Under the pieces are notes generated by a model, which was not told the origin of the DNA, made no database searches, and worked only from the letters and a program-made list of their open reading frames with translations. A DNA stretch of 64,000 nucleotides, from NCBI GenBank assembly GCA_014238785.1, contig JABAAL010000013.1:1-64000 (forward strand), in the 5' to 3' direction. This document shows, in pieces, positions 16,538 through 25,674 of this stretch. Source of the stretch: Phycisphaerales bacterium. Lineage in GTDB: Bacteria > Planctomycetota > Phycisphaerae > Phycisphaerales > SM1A02. A program made the translations under genes and the position numbers. Numbering within the stretch: position 1 is the stretch's first letter; each line of letters opens with the position of its first letter.

Positions 16538-19066
16538 TTAGAGACCAAGTGCACCTGCAACGACTGGTCCAAAGTTAACAACTAAACCAGCGAAAACTAC
16601 GGATACGATTGCAATCAACTTGATAAGAATGTTAAGTGCAGGGCCAGAGGTATCTTTAAATGGATCACCAACAGTGTCACCAACAACACTTGCTTTGTGT
16701 GCGTCAGAACCCTTGCCACCATGCTTGCCAGATTCAATATACTTTTTCGCGTTGTCCCATGCACCACCAGCGTTTGCCATATAAATCGCAACAGCAAAAC
16801 CTGAAGTAAGCCCACCAACGAGCAAGCCCATTACACCTCCAACTCCAAGGATGAGGCCAACGAGAATTGGTACTGAGATTGCTAGAAGAGCAGGTAGCAC
16901 CATTTCTTTTTGTGCACTTGCCGTTGAGATATTTACGCATTCGCCGTAGTCAGGGAATTGGTGTCCATCAACCACAACCTTTTTAGGCCAGTTCATTGGG
17001 TCTTTAATTTCTTCATCGCTCATGCCATTTTTCTTAAATGCATCCTTCATGATGCCAAACTGCCTTCGGCATTCGTGCATCATTTCGTAAGCAGCTCGTC
17101 CAACTGCGTTCATTGTGAGCGCACAGAATACAAACGCGAGCATTACGCCAAGGAAAATACCACCAAGAACTTTGGGGTTCATAATTGTGACATTGTAGAA
17201 ATTCAACGTTTGTTTAATTTTGGATTTGTGCGATGGAACCATTGCAAAATCAATGTCGCCAATTGATACCTTGTGTGCGTTTTCAGTTTCGCTCCAAGCA
17301 AAATCAGCTGCGAGTGTGCCTTGTGCCCAATCTAAATCTTCAATGGCTCGTTTTGTAGCATCGGATGCAAGAATTAAACCACCGAAGGTTTCACCGCCGT
17401 TGTTTGCGACAAACTCACCGTTGCCGAGATAGGCAATTGTGTTTTGAGCTTCTTCCACCATGGCGATGTCGCTGGTAATTTTCTTATCAAGACTTGTTTG
17501 TACAACTGAAACGTAGGCTGCAAGCAATGCAAGCGCTGTAAGTGCTGCTGATCCGATTGCAAACCCTTTACCTGTTGCTGCTGTTGTATTACCAAGTGAA
17601 TCGAGCATATCAGTTCGTTCACGAACGATTGGTGGCTGACCTGTCATTTCCGCGTTGCCACCAGCGTTGTCCGCAATTGGACCGTACGCATCAGTTGCGA
17701 GCGTAATGCCAAGAGTACTCAACATGCCAACTGCAGCAATACCAACACCGTACAGACCAAGGAGGAAGTTTTCATTACCACCTGCGAAACCAAATGAAGC
17801 GATAATCGCAACCACGATGACGATCAATGGCGCCCATGTTGAAATCATTCCTTCCGCGATACCCGCAATGATGACTGTTGCAGCACCGGTTTCAGTCTGC
17901 TCAGCTATGCGTTGGGTTGGTGCATGTTCGTACGAAGTGTAATACTCCGTTGCGTATGCAATGATGAGACCCGCTGACAGACCTGTGATAATGGAAGCCC
18001 AAGGCCCCCACCATACGAATCCTGCTACACCTTCAACATCTTTAAAGAGCATATAGAACAATCCACCGCAAAGAATTGCAATGAGAAGCGAAGCAACGTA
18101 CACGCCCTTGTGTAGACCTTTTAGAAGTTCACTGAAAGAAGCATTTTCTTTCGCACGAACAACAAAGACTCCCACGAGTGAACAGAAGATGCCAAGGCCT
18201 GCAAGAGCCATCGGTGCAACAGCCAGTTTAATTCCAAAGCCAGTTGCACCAACTGCCATCGCTGCAGCAGCACCAAGTGCCATTGTTGCGAGTATTGAGC
18301 CGTAGTAACTTTCGTAAAGGTCGGCACCCATGCCAGCAACGTCACCTACGTTGTCACCAACGTTGTCTGCAATTGTTGCTGGGTTTCGTGGGTCATCTTC
18401 GGGAATACCCGCTTCTACTTTACCAACAAGGTCTGCGCCAACATCAGCTGCTTTCGTATAGACACCACCGCCAACTCGAGCAAAAAGTGCTTGCGTAGAA
18501 GCGCCCATGCCAAACGTCAGCATAATCGAAGTAATTTCAACCAGACCACCTTGACGTGCAGGAAGCACCTCGTTCCAAAGGTAAAACCAGACAGAAACAT
18601 CAAGAAGTGCAAATCCAACAACGATTAGCCCCATCACGGCGCCTGAGCGGAATGCTACTTTAAGACCTTCGTTAAGCGATTGCTTCACAGCCCATGTTGT
18701 ACGAGCAGATGCGTTGGTCGCCATTTTCATGCCAAACCAACCACAAAGTCCCGAGAATAAACCGGCGATTGGAACGCCCACTGCTGACCAAATTGGTTGA
18801 ATTTCTGCAAAACCAAGTAGAGCAAGTATGCCAATAAGAACAATGAAAACAACAAATACAACTTTGTATTGACGTTTTAGATATGCCATTGCACCAGCAC
18901 GAACGTGCTCTGCAATTTCAATCATTTCTGGTTCGCCTTCGCTTTGAGCCATAACATTTCGGCTAAAGAGAAATGCCATGACGAGCGCGACAATTGCACC
19001 GACTGGTGCTAAGTAAAACAGGGTAGGAAGTTCTGCTGTTGTATCTGCAAGCATAAGAATGTTCAT
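16538..19066 (-). CDS. hppA: Membrane-bound ion-translocating pyrophosphatase
   Basis: An 842-residue integral membrane enzyme that couples PPi hydrolysis to cation pumping. The PPi site is at about 203-242 (VGADLVGKVEAGIPEDDPRN, then ADNVGDNVGD). A second acidic cluster lies near the C-terminus (DAHKASVVGDTVGDPFKDTS). The motif GNTTAATGKG (492-501) has Ala496 and Gly499, where potassium-independent enzymes have Lys and Thr, so it should be the potassium-dependent type. Whether it pumps protons or sodium cannot be read safely. Residues about 526-630 are a soluble insertion between helices, making it longer than the usual 660-770 residues. Confidence 0.97.
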   Translation of the reverse strand: MNILMLADTTAELPTLFYLAPVGAIVALVMAFLFSRNVMAQSEGEPEMIEIAEHVRAGAMAYLKRQYKVVFVVFIVLIGILALLGFAEIQPIWSAVGVPIAGLFSGLCGWFGMKMATNASARTTWAVKQSLNEGLKVAFRSGAVMGLIVVGFALLDVSVWFYLWNEVLPARQGGLVEITSIMLTFGMGASTQALFARVGGGVYTKAADVGADLVGKVEAGIPEDDPRNPATIADNVGDNVGDVAGMGADLYESYYGSILATMALGAAAAMAVGATGFGIKLAVAPMALAGLGIFCSLVGVFVVRAKENASFSELLKGLHKGVYVASLLIAILCGGLFYMLFKDVEGVAGFVWWGPWASIITGLSAGLIIAYATEYYTSYEHAPTQRIAEQTETGAATVIIAGIAEGMISTWAPLIVIVVAIIASFGFAGGNENFLLGLYGVGIAAVGMLSTLGITLATDAYGPIADNAGGNAEMTGQPPIVRERTDMLDSLGNTTAATGKGFAIGSAALTALALLAAYVSVVQTSLDKKITSDIAMVEEAQNTIAYLGNGEFVANNGGETFGGLILASDATKRAIEDLDWAQGTLAADFAWSETENAHKVSIGDIDFAMVPSHKSKIKQTLNFYNVTIMNPKVLGGIFLGVMLAFVFCALTMNAVGRAAYEMMHECRRQFGIMKDAFKKNGMSDEEIKDPMNWPKKVVVDGHQFPDYGECVNISTASAQKEMVLPALLAISVPILVGLILGVGGVMGLLVGGLTSGFAVAIYMANAGGAWDNAKKYIESGKHGGKGSDAHKASVVGDTVGDPFKDTSGPALNILIKLIAIVSVVFAGLVVNFGPVVAGALGL

Positions 19067-19212
19067 TATTATGTGTCTCCAATATGCAAATGGTTTACCA
19101 TTTGAGTATTCTGCCTAGTGCGATGACTTCGCATCGCTTCATGAGTAAGTAACATCAATGACCGCATACTTGTGCCGCGACAAATCACCGATGCTTGTAG
19201 TTGATGCTGTAA

Positions 19213-19425
19213 TTAAGTGCGAGGTTTTTGTTGAGGAAAATTCAGTTCACGGTATCGCTGTGACTCTGCTTTTCGACGGGCTCGACGCTTACGTTCGGAT
19301 GGTTTTTCGAAGTATTGACGCTTCTTTACATCCTTAATTAAGTTTTCTTTTTCACAAAGTTTTTTGAACCGGCGAAGCATCTGCCCTGCTGATTCATTTT
19401 GTCTTGCTTTAATGCGAATTGCCAT
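19213..19425 (-). CDS. rpsU: 30S ribosomal protein S21
   Basis: A 70-residue, strongly basic protein. The family pattern is visible as MLRRFKKLCEKENLIKDVKK (16-35) and YFEKPSERKRRARRKAESQR (39-58). S21 sits at the 30S platform near the anti-Shine-Dalgarno region and helps initiation. It is monocistronic here, 146 bases from hppA and divergent from the NYN-domain gene. Confidence 0.96.
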   Translation of the reverse strand: MAIRIKARQNESAGQMLRRFKKLCEKENLIKDVKKRQYFEKPSERKRRARRKAESQRYRELNFPQQKPRT

Positions 19426-19576
19426 ATGTTAAGTCACCTTTTCTGCTAAAAACAGTATTGAGCCACGTATTAGAACGCATACTGGGCTTCATTGCAAGGG
19501 GTATTGTAAATATACATAAGTTGTTGTATTGCAATGGTTTGCGAAACTTCAAAGAGGTGATATTCTATCCCAAATC

Positions 19577-20221
19577 ATGGATTTGCTCATTGACACCTGG
19601 AATGTCTTGCATCAGACCGGCGTTCTTCCGCCGGATTCGGCTGGGATAGGCACATTCGGTCTTTGCAAAATGATAGAAAACAGTCGTTGGAGCCGCGATC
19701 GAGTGATGCTTATCTGCGATGGCACACCGTCAGATAATGCGCCTTCAGGCACTCGGTACCAAACGGTATTCACTGGAGGTACTCGAACTGCGGATGAAGA
19801 AATTATGGAACGAGTTTATCAATCTTCTGCTCCTCGGTCTATCCTTGTTGTCACGAGTGATCGAGAAATCATTAAATCTATTCGAAAGCGAGGATCGCAA
19901 CAATTGGGTTCTTCTGCATTCTTGCAAATGCTTGTTGAAGATAGCCATGTTCCAAAATCAAAAAAAATTCAGCGACCTTCTGGGCTTTCGCCAAAACTTG
20001 CACAGGAATGGAAGGAACAGTTTGGTATTGATGAGCAGGTAATGAAAGAATTGCACAACACTGCAATGCCAAAACACCAACAAGGTGCGCCGGTTAACAA
20101 GCCATCTATAGAAAAACCACCTTCAACTCCGAAACAAAAAAAAGAGCGCACCGGTAGATTCGATGAACCCACCCTTCCAGCTGATATTCTTGAAGAAGCA
20201 CGACGGCTGCTTGATGGATAA
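19577..20221 (+). CDS. NYN-domain ribonuclease-like protein (YacP/Rae1 type)
   Basis: About 214 residues from the ATG at 19577; the frame stays open back to an ATG at 19529. The start LLIDTWNVLHQTG carries the first catalytic Asp of a PIN-like NYN fold. Further acidic positions are MLICDGTPSD, TADEEIMERV and VVTSDREIIKSIRKRG. This order matches the YacP family, whose member Rae1 cleaves ribosome-bound mRNA. The strong GAGGTGAT at 19554-19561 lies farther than usual from the ATG. The C-terminal part (about 125-190) is a proline- and lysine-rich linker. It is next to rpsU, in keeping with a link to translation. Confidence 0.8.
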   Translation: MDLLIDTWNVLHQTGVLPPDSAGIGTFGLCKMIENSRWSRDRVMLICDGTPSDNAPSGTRYQTVFTGGTRTADEEIMERVYQSSAPRSILVVTSDREIIKSIRKRGSQQLGSSAFLQMLVEDSHVPKSKKIQRPSGLSPKLAQEWKEQFGIDEQVMKELHNTAMPKHQQGAPVNKPSIEKPPSTPKQKKERTGRFDEPTLPADILEEARRLLDG

Positions 20222-20247
20222 CGGCCACGGAAGCATGTAGACACAGA

Positions 20248-20312
20248 GGAAGCACAAGCGGTCTGGCTCATACCTTACGGAGCGCTGTGCTAGTGCCTGA
20301 CCAGGTGCTTCC
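20248..20312. other. Intergenic hairpin region between convergent genes
   Basis: GGAAGCAC (20248-20255) pairs perfectly with GTGCTTCC (20305-20312). Inside it GGTC (20260-20263) can pair with GACC (20299-20302). It lies in the 152-base gap between the convergent NYN and pdxH genes, next to the terminator-like element at 20313. I compared it with small SRP RNA because CCTGGTCAGG occurs on the minus strand, but the GGAA tetraloop and AGCAGCC are absent. Confidence 0.4.
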
Positions 20313-20340
20313 AAAAAAACGCCCCGCGGAATTGTTTTTT
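20313..20340. terminator. CCGCGG-cored bidirectional terminator-like element
   Basis: AAAAAAAC (20313-20320) and GTTTTTT (20334-20340) flank a 13-base segment, GCCCCGCGGAATT. The arms supply a U-run in both directions, suiting a site between convergent genes. The layout matches the elements at 2062 and 46273, although the inner stem is weaker here. Confidence 0.55.
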
Positions 20341-20373
20341 CTCGCAGAATATTTGGGGACTGGCACAACTATC

Positions 20374-20970
20374 TCACGGTTGCAATAGCTGCCAAGACCA
20401 TTCGCTGTTACTGCATGTGTATTGAATTCGATCGTGCAACCGACCATCGTGCCCTTGCCAAAGTTCAACAAGGTCAAGCGACACACGATATCCACCCCAA
20501 AACTCTGGCCGAGGAACGCTGCTCCCAATCCACTTTGCGGTAAGCGCTTCCACTTTTGCAAGTAAAACTGTTCGGCTATTTAGTGGTTGTGACTGCTTGC
20601 TTGCCCACGCTCCAACTTGACTTAGACGGTGACGGCTTTCGAAATATGTATCAGATTCTTCGGCCGTTACTTTAGTCGCCTTTCCCTGAATTCTGATTTG
20701 CCGTTGCATGTTATCCCAGTGAAAAAGTAATGAAACATTTGGATTTTTTTCAATGTCACTTGCTTTGTCGCTTGTGTAGTTCGTATAAAAGACTGCACCG
20801 TTTTCATCAAATCCTTTTAGTAACACCATACGAGATGACGGTGTGCCATAGGGGCCCACTGTTGACAACGCGACAGCTAGTGGGTTTGGGCTTGCGTGAG
20901 CTGCTTCAGCTTCACTAAACCAACCCTTTAGGGATGCAATAGGTGAGGTGGGTGGTAAATTAAAATTCAT
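20374..20970 (-). CDS. pdxH: Pyridoxine/pyridoxamine 5'-phosphate oxidase
   Basis: About 198 residues from the ATG at 20970 (MNFNLPPTSPIASL); the frame extends 13 codons upstream without support. It oxidises PNP and PMP to pyridoxal phosphate using FMN. FMN-binding segments are SSRMVLLKGFDENGAVFYTN and DKASDIEKNPNVSLLFHW. Later motifs are RQIRIQGKATKV, YFESRHRLSQVGAWASKQSQ and PEFWGGYRVSLDLVELWQG. The usual C-terminal RLxP is LLQP here, with DRIQY preceding it. A changed residue near the substrate phosphate is possible, but the rest is normal. Confidence 0.95.
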   Translation of the reverse strand: MNFNLPPTSPIASLKGWFSEAEAAHASPNPLAVALSTVGPYGTPSSRMVLLKGFDENGAVFYTNYTSDKASDIEKNPNVSLLFHWDNMQRQIRIQGKATKVTAEESDTYFESRHRLSQVGAWASKQSQPLNSRTVLLAKVEALTAKWIGSSVPRPEFWGGYRVSLDLVELWQGHDGRLHDRIQYTCSNSEWSWQLLQP

Positions 20971-21087
20971 TTTACTATTTAGACCTTGATGGCAGGTAGA
21001 GTACTTCACGTAGAATACTCGTGTGGAAAAAGTTCGCCGCTGAAAAATTGACTATGCAGCATGGGTTCGAATCAAAGGAGCCGCGGT

Positions 21088-21297
21088 ATGCACGAAAAAC
21101 GCAATTTCATGTTAATCCTAACGGTTACCGTTGGTTTGTTTTGGAGCGACTGGACTTGGTACTACACCTGAAGTGACGGTTTTACATTTGTAAGAATCAT
21201 CTCGACTCTCTTTACGGCTTTTATTGCTTGTTGGCTCACGTATGGGATGATCTCTGAAGATTGTCTCTCAGATACCATGATGGAACAACAGAACTGA
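21088..21297 (+). pseudogene. Small membrane protein frame interrupted by an in-frame TGA
   Basis: AAGGAG at 21075-21080 lies seven bases before an ATG at 21088. The frame reads MHEKRNFMLILTVTVGLF, ends at TGA (21169-21171) after 27 codons, and continues in frame for another 41 codons to a second TGA at 21295. The continuation contains a hydrophobic segment, IISTLFTAFIACWLTYGM. Read through, it would be a 69-codon protein with two membrane segments. Nearby genes use TGA as stop, so this is a broken gene, a sequencing error or two small frames. Recoding is possible but unsupported. The rest of 21010-21395 shows no other gene. Confidence 0.45.
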
Positions 21298-21395
21298 AGG
21301 ATCCTGTAACCCTGCATCTTGCAATGCCAAAAGTATGCTTCTCAAGCGATATCGCGATTAGAACTTGGCTAAAAAATGATTTCTTAATCAATTCC

Positions 21396-24104
21396 TTACA
21401 TTGTGTACACAATATCAAGTGCTTTTCCTAGACGGTTCCGCAAATCTTGCAAATGCGAACGGGAATACATGTCCAGACTTGATTTCTTGTCTAGAACTGC
21501 ACCAATTCTGTCATATAAGTCGCGGGTGTAGTAAAGAGCCAGCGTTTGAACAGGTCTAAACATTCGAACTCGACCGGTGCTAAGACCAATAAGTCGACTT
21601 GCCATTTCTGCCTGAAGATTTCTATCTAATGAGGAAATCATTGGCTTTCGATTAGTCCATTCACCATCGGTGTCGTCAAGCTCAGCGTAAATTGAGACCA
21701 TGAGCGTTTCAAATATTTCTGCAACGGTGAAAGCGTCTTCATCTGCTGGAACTAAATATTCATTGTCATAAACCATACGCAATCGACTAGGTGCAAGAAT
21801 AGCCGAGAGCATTGAGGCTTGTGTTCCAAGAATTCGATCGTGGATTGGCCACGTTGCTTCACCATCATCACCACCGCCTTCGTACCATTTGTCTACGTTA
21901 AAGTGTGTTAACAAGTTTGGCGATAAGCCGTATGCTTCATCCTCTAGAATTGTCTCAATAATAAAACTGAGCGCTGCTCGCTGTTGTTCCGCAGGCACAA
22001 CCTCAATTGGAGCAACATCTTCATCACCGAAGTCTCCCTTCTTATTTCGGTTTGTATGTGCGCCGCCAATCCAATCGGACATCATGCTTGCTGCGCTTGT
22101 TTGCATTCGCAACGTTGTTTCATACCCACGCCTTGCCTTCGACCAACTGTCACCATCTTCCACGAATTGTTCAAGTATATCTTCTCGCAATTTTGAAACA
22201 ATGCGCATTTGATTTTTTGCATAGTCAAGTGGATCCGAACTGAAGTCGTATCGCTTCGCGAGCGGGTCAGGGCCACCAGTATCTTCATCCGTGAGGTATG
22301 CGTGTTCTGGTAAATTTGACTTTGCTAATACTTCTTTCAAATCTCCTGATGTATAACCATATTCGATTGCCCAGAAGTCATATGGGCCAATACCAATCAT
22401 TGCAAAGTCGCCTTGAACATCGCCTGAATCCATATTAAAATTTACTGGGTTGTAGTCCATTACCGACGCGGTGAATGGTTTCTTTCCGCGGATATCATCG
22501 GAATTGATTTCTGCCATCGAATATAAACCTGAAGCTTTAAAGTTGTGACGCAAACCAAGCGTATGGCCGACTTCATGACAAACAAGACCAGACATAAGTG
22601 GCCCGATGAACCATTCAGGAATCCCATCTAATTTATCATCAGTTGCGCGATCGTTTTGTGCCGTCGCATCTAGCTCAAGAAGGTCCAACGTTTCAAGTCC
22701 AAGCCGTGCAAATGCCATTTGACTTGCAAGTTGATACGCCGCAAGACAGTGATGATCTTCATCACCTAACCAACCCGCGATTTCTGTTAGGTCTTCGTCA
22801 TTGGCAAGAATTTGGTCGTGCGTTGCGTCAACATATTCACCGTTTTTTCGTGCTTGCATTATTTTGGCACGTTCAATTGGATCCGCAAGTCGAATACGTG
22901 GATCCCACTCGGGATACTGCTCAAGCCATTGAATATCTTCTGGGTTCATAGCAGCCATAGCTTCCGCGGATTTTGGCTGGCGGTTGTACCAACGCCAATA
23001 GGCGCGAATCCAACCATCTGTGAGAACAATATCGGCATCGAGAATTTCGCCTGTCATCGGGTGTGCCCTCGAGGGACCAATTGCAGTTGCAATATCGTTA
23101 TTCAGCCACCGTAAGAAGTTATATCGAACATCTTCTGGATCCTTGTCCATGTGTGCGCCTGTTGCTGCATCTTGATAGTAGACAACAATAGCGCTATCAA
23201 TTCCGATTTTTTTAAAAGCATCGTTCCAATACAACACTCCATCGCGAACCCATCGTCGGTAACGGACAGGAACGGTGTGTTCAATATAAAAAACTATTGG
23301 TTTTTTAGGAGGGCTTAGCGATAATTTTGGGTCGCGTTTTTGTAAATCCCAACGATTTACATAATGTACCCATTTATCTTCATCATGATATTGAGCGAGG
23401 TCTCGGAATGTTGTCCCAAAATAACCAACACGCTCATCTGCTTTTCTTGGTTTATAACTACTGCGTTCTGGAACTTCGCTGATTGAGTAGTGAATTGTTT
23501 TAAACAATCCGCCTGAAGTTGGCATCTCAAACGCAACTTCCAAGTTCTTTGGAAATGATTTTGCTTTCTTTATAGTTACGAGTTTGCTATTAGCTCCACT
23601 TGCAACCGAGCCAGCAATTTTAGAGGCGTTATTCACAAGTAAATTATCAAGATCAATCACTGGTTGACCGCTTGGGCCAGTAGCAATAATTGGAATATCC
23701 AACATGACTGTATCTGTAAAAATTGTATCTACGGAGTCTTTCGAAGATTTGTCGCCTGTTGAACGGACAGAAATTTCTGGTTTAATAAAAGCAATACGAT
23801 CGTTATACTTTCGAAGGTAAATATATGCTTCGTTCCCCTGCAAGCCAGAAAATATTACGCCTGCAGAAGGTGTGACAGCAATGAAGAATTTCTTGCGTTC
23901 CCAGCCTCGCGGCAACTCTGCTAGAAGTTGTTGTTCTTTTTCATTTTTCCAAAGTCCAAATAATGGCGTTGCGCCATCAATTGTAGATATTACTTTCGTA
24001 TACCCCTCGTTTACTTCGTCAAATTTCTTTGGCTTAGCGAGCGCGGTGGTCGCGATGGATGCCATAAGCCCAGTGATACATAGGGTGATTGTTATTGATT
24101 TCAT
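21396..24104 (-). CDS. Large secreted zinc-dependent metalloprotease (DUF5117/DUF4953 type)
   Basis: About 902 residues from the ATG at 24104, which opens a signal peptide (MKSITITLCITGLMASIATT) and is preceded by TGGAG. An upstream in-frame extension of 42 codons has no export signal and is probably untranslated. The catalytic zinc site is VCHEVGHTLGLRHNF, the extended HExxHxxGxxH form, followed by SVMDYNP as Met-turn. N-terminal sequence up to about 300 corresponds to the beta-rich DUF5117/5118 part. A region near 320-340 (VPVRYRRWVRDGVLYWNDAF) is also characteristic. It is monocistronic. It should act on proteins outside the cytoplasm; natural substrates are unknown. Confidence 0.92.
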   Translation of the reverse strand: MKSITITLCITGLMASIATTALAKPKKFDEVNEGYTKVISTIDGATPLFGLWKNEKEQQLLAELPRGWERKKFFIAVTPSAGVIFSGLQGNEAYIYLRKYNDRIAFIKPEISVRSTGDKSSKDSVDTIFTDTVMLDIPIIATGPSGQPVIDLDNLLVNNASKIAGSVASGANSKLVTIKKAKSFPKNLEVAFEMPTSGGLFKTIHYSISEVPERSSYKPRKADERVGYFGTTFRDLAQYHDEDKWVHYVNRWDLQKRDPKLSLSPPKKPIVFYIEHTVPVRYRRWVRDGVLYWNDAFKKIGIDSAIVVYYQDAATGAHMDKDPEDVRYNFLRWLNNDIATAIGPSRAHPMTGEILDADIVLTDGWIRAYWRWYNRQPKSAEAMAAMNPEDIQWLEQYPEWDPRIRLADPIERAKIMQARKNGEYVDATHDQILANDEDLTEIAGWLGDEDHHCLAAYQLASQMAFARLGLETLDLLELDATAQNDRATDDKLDGIPEWFIGPLMSGLVCHEVGHTLGLRHNFKASGLYSMAEINSDDIRGKKPFTASVMDYNPVNFNMDSGDVQGDFAMIGIGPYDFWAIEYGYTSGDLKEVLAKSNLPEHAYLTDEDTGGPDPLAKRYDFSSDPLDYAKNQMRIVSKLREDILEQFVEDGDSWSKARRGYETTLRMQTSAASMMSDWIGGAHTNRNKKGDFGDEDVAPIEVVPAEQQRAALSFIIETILEDEAYGLSPNLLTHFNVDKWYEGGGDDGEATWPIHDRILGTQASMLSAILAPSRLRMVYDNEYLVPADEDAFTVAEIFETLMVSIYAELDDTDGEWTNRKPMISSLDRNLQAEMASRLIGLSTGRVRMFRPVQTLALYYTRDLYDRIGAVLDKKSSLDMYSRSHLQDLRNRLGKALDIVYTM

Positions 24105-24282
24105 GTAAATATTTACTCCAGTTGCCTTCTCTGTCTTACGTCCGTGTGTGGGTGATTTGTTCGAAATTAAATTGCTCTTTCGGTGCAGCATCGGCATCCA
24201 TTCCAATACGGCTCTAAGCAACGAACACAAGAACCCAATATTGTGGTTCTCGGACCCTCCAAAAGCAATAGAAAAATAGGAA

Positions 24283-24780
24283 TTATTCGAGAGAAGTTAC
24301 CGTTTGGGATTGTTTTTTGCGAAACGCTGAAAAGCGTTCACGGATTTCAGAATCGCTGTTTGCAAGCATCTGGACGGCGAAAAGTGCTGCATTTGTTGCG
24401 CCAGCACCACCAATTGCGAATGTTGCAACTGGCATACCTTTTGGCATTTGCACCGTAGAAAGGAGTGAATCGAGCCCATCGAGCGACCATGCCTGCATTG
24501 GGCAGCCCAGAACCGGTTTTTCGGTATGTGCCGCAACGACTCCAGCCAGATGCGCCGCGCCTCCTGCTGCACATATAAAGAGTTCAACGCCACGTTTTTC
24601 GGCACATTCAAGGTATTCTCTAAGCAAATCTGCATTTCTATGCGCTGATAACGCATTACATTCATGTGCAATACCAAATGAATCGAGCATTTCACTCGCT
24701 CTTTTCATCGTTGGCCAATCCGAAGCGCTCCCCATTAGTACCCCAATTCTCGCGTTTTCCACTGTTGTATATGTTGCCAT
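24283..24780 (-). CDS. purE: N5-carboxyaminoimidazole ribonucleotide mutase
   Basis: A 165-residue class I PurE, which converts N5-CAIR to CAIR in purine synthesis. It shows IGVLMGSASDWPTMKRASEM at the N-terminus, ALSAHRNADLLREY with the key His, ICAAGGAAHLAGVVAAHT, and PVLGCPMQ. The glycine-rich loop ATFAIGGAGATNAALFAVQM ends the active site. A partner purK is not in the window. A palindrome at 24790 lies just upstream of the start. Confidence 0.95.
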   Translation of the reverse strand: MATYTTVENARIGVLMGSASDWPTMKRASEMLDSFGIAHECNALSAHRNADLLREYLECAEKRGVELFICAAGGAAHLAGVVAAHTEKPVLGCPMQAWSLDGLDSLLSTVQMPKGMPVATFAIGGAGATNAALFAVQMLANSDSEIRERFSAFRKKQSQTVTSLE

Positions 24781-24789
24781 CCCTGCATT

Positions 24790-24815
24790 CTACAATGGGG
24801 TCAGGCCCCATGTAG
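24790..24815. repeat. GGGGTCAGGCCCC-type palindrome
   Basis: CTAC (24790-24793), a bulged A, ATGGGG, loop TCAGG, CCCCAT and GTAG make a 10-bp stem between the divergent purE and aspartate-semialdehyde-dehydrogenase-like genes. Palindromes of the form GGGGTCAGRCCCC are, from memory, dispersed repeats in many bacteria. Only one copy was noticed in this window. It could also act as a regulatory hairpin. Confidence 0.5.
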
Positions 24816-24912
24816 GTAATCCACAATTACAAAAAACTACAAATCGGTGCTAAAAACGTGCTTTTTAAATTGGGGTAAGACCACACGCAGTCTGACCACA
24901 TAAACTGTTGAG

Positions 24913-25674
24913 ATGAAAGTAGCGGTTATTGGTGCGAGGGGTTCGGTAGGGAGGGTGTGTGTTACGGAAATCGAGTATCTGGGGCACGAAGCTATTCTGC
25001 TGAGTAAAGAGGACGAAGTACCATCGAGCGTAGATGGTGTGATTCTTGCTGCGCCAATTGATGCGTTGGAGTTCGCAAATCGAGTTGTTGATTGCAGTGG
25101 CGAGCTTCCAAACACCTCTCTCGTGTTGCCAAACATCAAGACGTCCGAATCGACTCGTCTTCGAATTCCTAATTGCATGGCAACACTCATTGCTAAAGCC
25201 CTAGCTACGCTCCACGAATATTGCACTATTACTTCGATTGTTGCAACATGCATGCAATCCGCTTCGGGCAGAGGTTGGCGAGGCGTGCAAGCACTTGAAC
25301 AAAACAATACTGAAGAGTTATTCGGAGGGCAACTTTTGAATAATGTGTTACAACATGAAAAAGCAGAATATGAAGAGCGTGCTATCAAAAACGATTTGAA
25401 CTCTTTGTTTGGATGCAGTGTTACTGCAACTTCATTTCGCGTTCCCGTTTTTATTGGGCACACTGCTAGTTTGCGAATTGAAACAAAAGATCCAATTCTT
25501 GCTGAATTTCTTCCTTCTGTTGATACTGTTGATCCACGTTCCATGGAAAACAAACGCGAAGTTGCCATTAGCAGAGTTCGAATACAAAAGAAAACCGCAG
25601 ACCTTGTGGTCTGCGGAGACCAATTGCTTTGTGGAACTGCTATTCCAGCGGTTGCATCAATCCTCGGCGCGTAA
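24913..25674 (+). CDS. Shortened aspartate-semialdehyde dehydrogenase-like protein
   Basis: A 253-residue protein with the order of motifs of aspartate-semialdehyde dehydrogenase (Asd), though family members are usually 330-370 residues. It has the nucleotide loop [10 protein letters not shown] (5-14), the candidate catalytic Cys88 in [19 protein letters not shown], then [16 protein letters not shown] in place of the usual QAVSGAG segment. [16 protein letters not shown] carries the candidate His183. About 80 residues, mostly from the first domain, are missing. It may be a divergent active enzyme or a paralogue with another job. Its end overlaps the convergent acs gene by 18 bases. Confidence 0.72.
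   Translation: MKVAVIGARGSVGRVCVTEIEYLGHEAILLSKEDEVPSSVDGVILAAPIDALEFANRVVDCSGELPNTSLVLPNIKTSESTRLRIPNCMATLIAKALATLHEYCTITSIVATCMQSASGRGWRGVQALEQNNTEELFGGQLLNNVLQHEKAEYEERAIKNDLNSLFGCSVTATSFRVPVFIGHTASLRIETKDPILAEFLPSVDTVDPRSMENKREVAISRVRIQKKTADLVVCGDQLLCGTAIPAVASILGA

Noticed and set aside
20222-20373. Possible SRP RNA gene
   Set aside because: The GGAA tetraloop and AGCAGCC motif are absent, so only a hairpin region is claimed.
24837-25568. 243-residue minus-strand frame
   Set aside because: It is opposite the dehydrogenase-like gene, whose motifs are clear; the frame has low-complexity serine runs typical of a shadow.
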